Part shown: piece by piece, positions 6,262 through 6,486 of the stretch
Numbering within the stretch: position 1 is the stretch's first letter
How the letters are laid out: each line of letters begins with the position of its first letter
NCBI GenBank assembly: GCA_035286665.1
Contig: DATECY010000069.1
Location: 1-6,486 of the forward strand
Length of the DNA: 6,486 bases
From: RBG-16-68-21 sp035286665
GTDB taxonomy: Bacteria; Actinomycetota; Acidimicrobiia; Spongiisociales; UBA11373
Direction of reading: 5' to 3'
The notes under the pieces: generated by a model
The model's input: the letters and a program-made list of their open reading frames with translations, nothing else
The model's database searches: none
Told to the model about the DNA's origin: nothing
Made by a program: the position numbers and the translations under genes

Positions 6262-6267
6262 AGTGTA
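6262..6267 (-). promoter_or_regulatory. Candidate -10 element (TACACT) for a leaderless ccmA transcript
   Basis: On the minus strand TACACT, which fits the TANNNT form of the bacterial -10 box, is followed by eight bases (CTCCCCCC) and then the ccmA ATG. Actinobacterial leaderless promoters typically place TANNNT about 6-8 bases before a start codon that is also the transcription start. ccmA has no Shine-Dalgarno, which agrees. No convincing -35 hexamer is seen at 16-18 bases; a CTGA-containing stretch near there is weak. It is an AT-richer patch in GC-rich surroundings, but a short match like this can be chance. Confidence 0.45.
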
Positions 6268-6284
6268 CGGCCGGCTCGCCGCGC

Positions 6285-6486
6285 TCAGCCCCGGCGGCGC
6301 CCCGCCACGACGGCGGCTGCCACGGCGGCGCCTCCGGCAGCGACGCCACCGGCATACCACCAGAGGGGACTGTTCCCGATCCCGAGACGCATCGATTCGG
6401 TGGCGAGGCGGGCACCGGAGGCGATTCCGATGGCGAGGCCGGCGATCACCCCGGGACGCGGGTGTCGGGCCTCGAGGAGCACGAGG
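6285..6486 (-). CDS. Unidentified small membrane protein, 3' part only
   Basis: An open frame running in from the right window edge and ending with TGA at 6287-6285; about 66 residues are visible. I do not recognise it. It shows a hydrophobic, Gly/Ala-rich stretch (PGVIAGLAIGIASGARLA), a polar connector, a second hydrophobic stretch (WWYAGGVAAGGAAVAAAVV) and a basic end (AGRRRG). It thus looks like the last two helices of a membrane protein with a cytoplasmic C-terminus. A GTG at 6482 could start a 65 aa protein, but the frame stays open to the edge, so it may be longer. It lies on the same strand as ccmA, 31 bases upstream, with a candidate promoter between them, so it may or may not belong to the ccm transcript. 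Low sequence complexity leaves a small chance it is not coding. Confidence 0.5.
   Translation of the reverse strand, partial: LVLLEARHPRPGVIAGLAIGIASGARLATESMRLGIGNSPLWWYAGGVAAGGAAVAAAVVAGRRRG

Noticed and set aside
6293..6332. Direct repeat GGCGGCGCC in two copies
   Set aside because: Low-complexity Ala/Gly codons of the upstream frame; no regulatory arrangement evident.
6254..6415. N-terminal extension of CcmA
   Set aside because: Pro/Ala-rich sequence unlike ABC ATPases, overlapping the upstream gene. The ATG at 6253 gives the family length.
1..6486. CRISPR arrays, tRNA or rRNA genes, insertion sequences, attachment sites
   Set aside because: Coding sequence fills the window almost completely; no regularly spaced repeats, RNA gene motifs or transposase-like sequence were seen on either strand.

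Overview
The window is one dense block of genes, all on the minus strand and therefore read from the right end to the left. It is a System I cytochrome c maturation (Ccm) cluster. In transcription order it holds the 3' end of an unidentified small membrane protein, then ccmA, ccmB, ccmC, a tiny ccmD, ccmE, ccmF, ccmH, a ccmI-type TPR gene and ccmG. There is no gene-free stretch longer than the roughly 30 bases in front of ccmA. The window ends one base past the ccmG stop, so any downstream terminator or gene is out of view.

The parts form a complete pathway. CcmA and CcmB (ABC ATPase and membrane subunit), with CcmC and CcmD, form the heme-handling complex that loads heme onto the histidine of the membrane-anchored chaperone CcmE and then releases holo-CcmE. 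CcmF, CcmH and the CcmI-like TPR protein form the ligation complex that takes heme from CcmE and attaches it to the CXXCH motif of apocytochrome c. CcmG is the membrane-anchored thioredoxin that, with CcmH, keeps apocytochrome cysteines reduced. The expected key residues are present: the HDExY heme motif in CcmE, tryptophan-rich WWD motifs in CcmC and CcmF, four conserved histidines in CcmF, CPVC in CcmH and CVPC in CcmG.

All eight junctions from ccmA to ccmG overlap. Six are 4-base ATGA or GTGA overlaps, one is TGATG (1 base) and one is 8 bases. This indicates one polycistronic message with translational coupling. The only plausible promoter seen is a TANNNT -10 hexamer directly ahead of ccmA, placed so that the transcript would be leaderless.

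The DNA is strongly GC-rich, with third codon positions almost all G or C, some GTG starts and Ala/Val/Arg-rich proteins. Together with the leaderless-type start this suggests a high-GC actinobacterium-like organism, perhaps of the Acidimicrobiia type, but this is inference and other high-GC phyla are possible. No new system was found. The points worth checking are small: the ccmA start, variant ATPase motifs in CcmA, a CcmI lacking its first membrane helix, the displaced ccmG, and the unidentified upstream gene.
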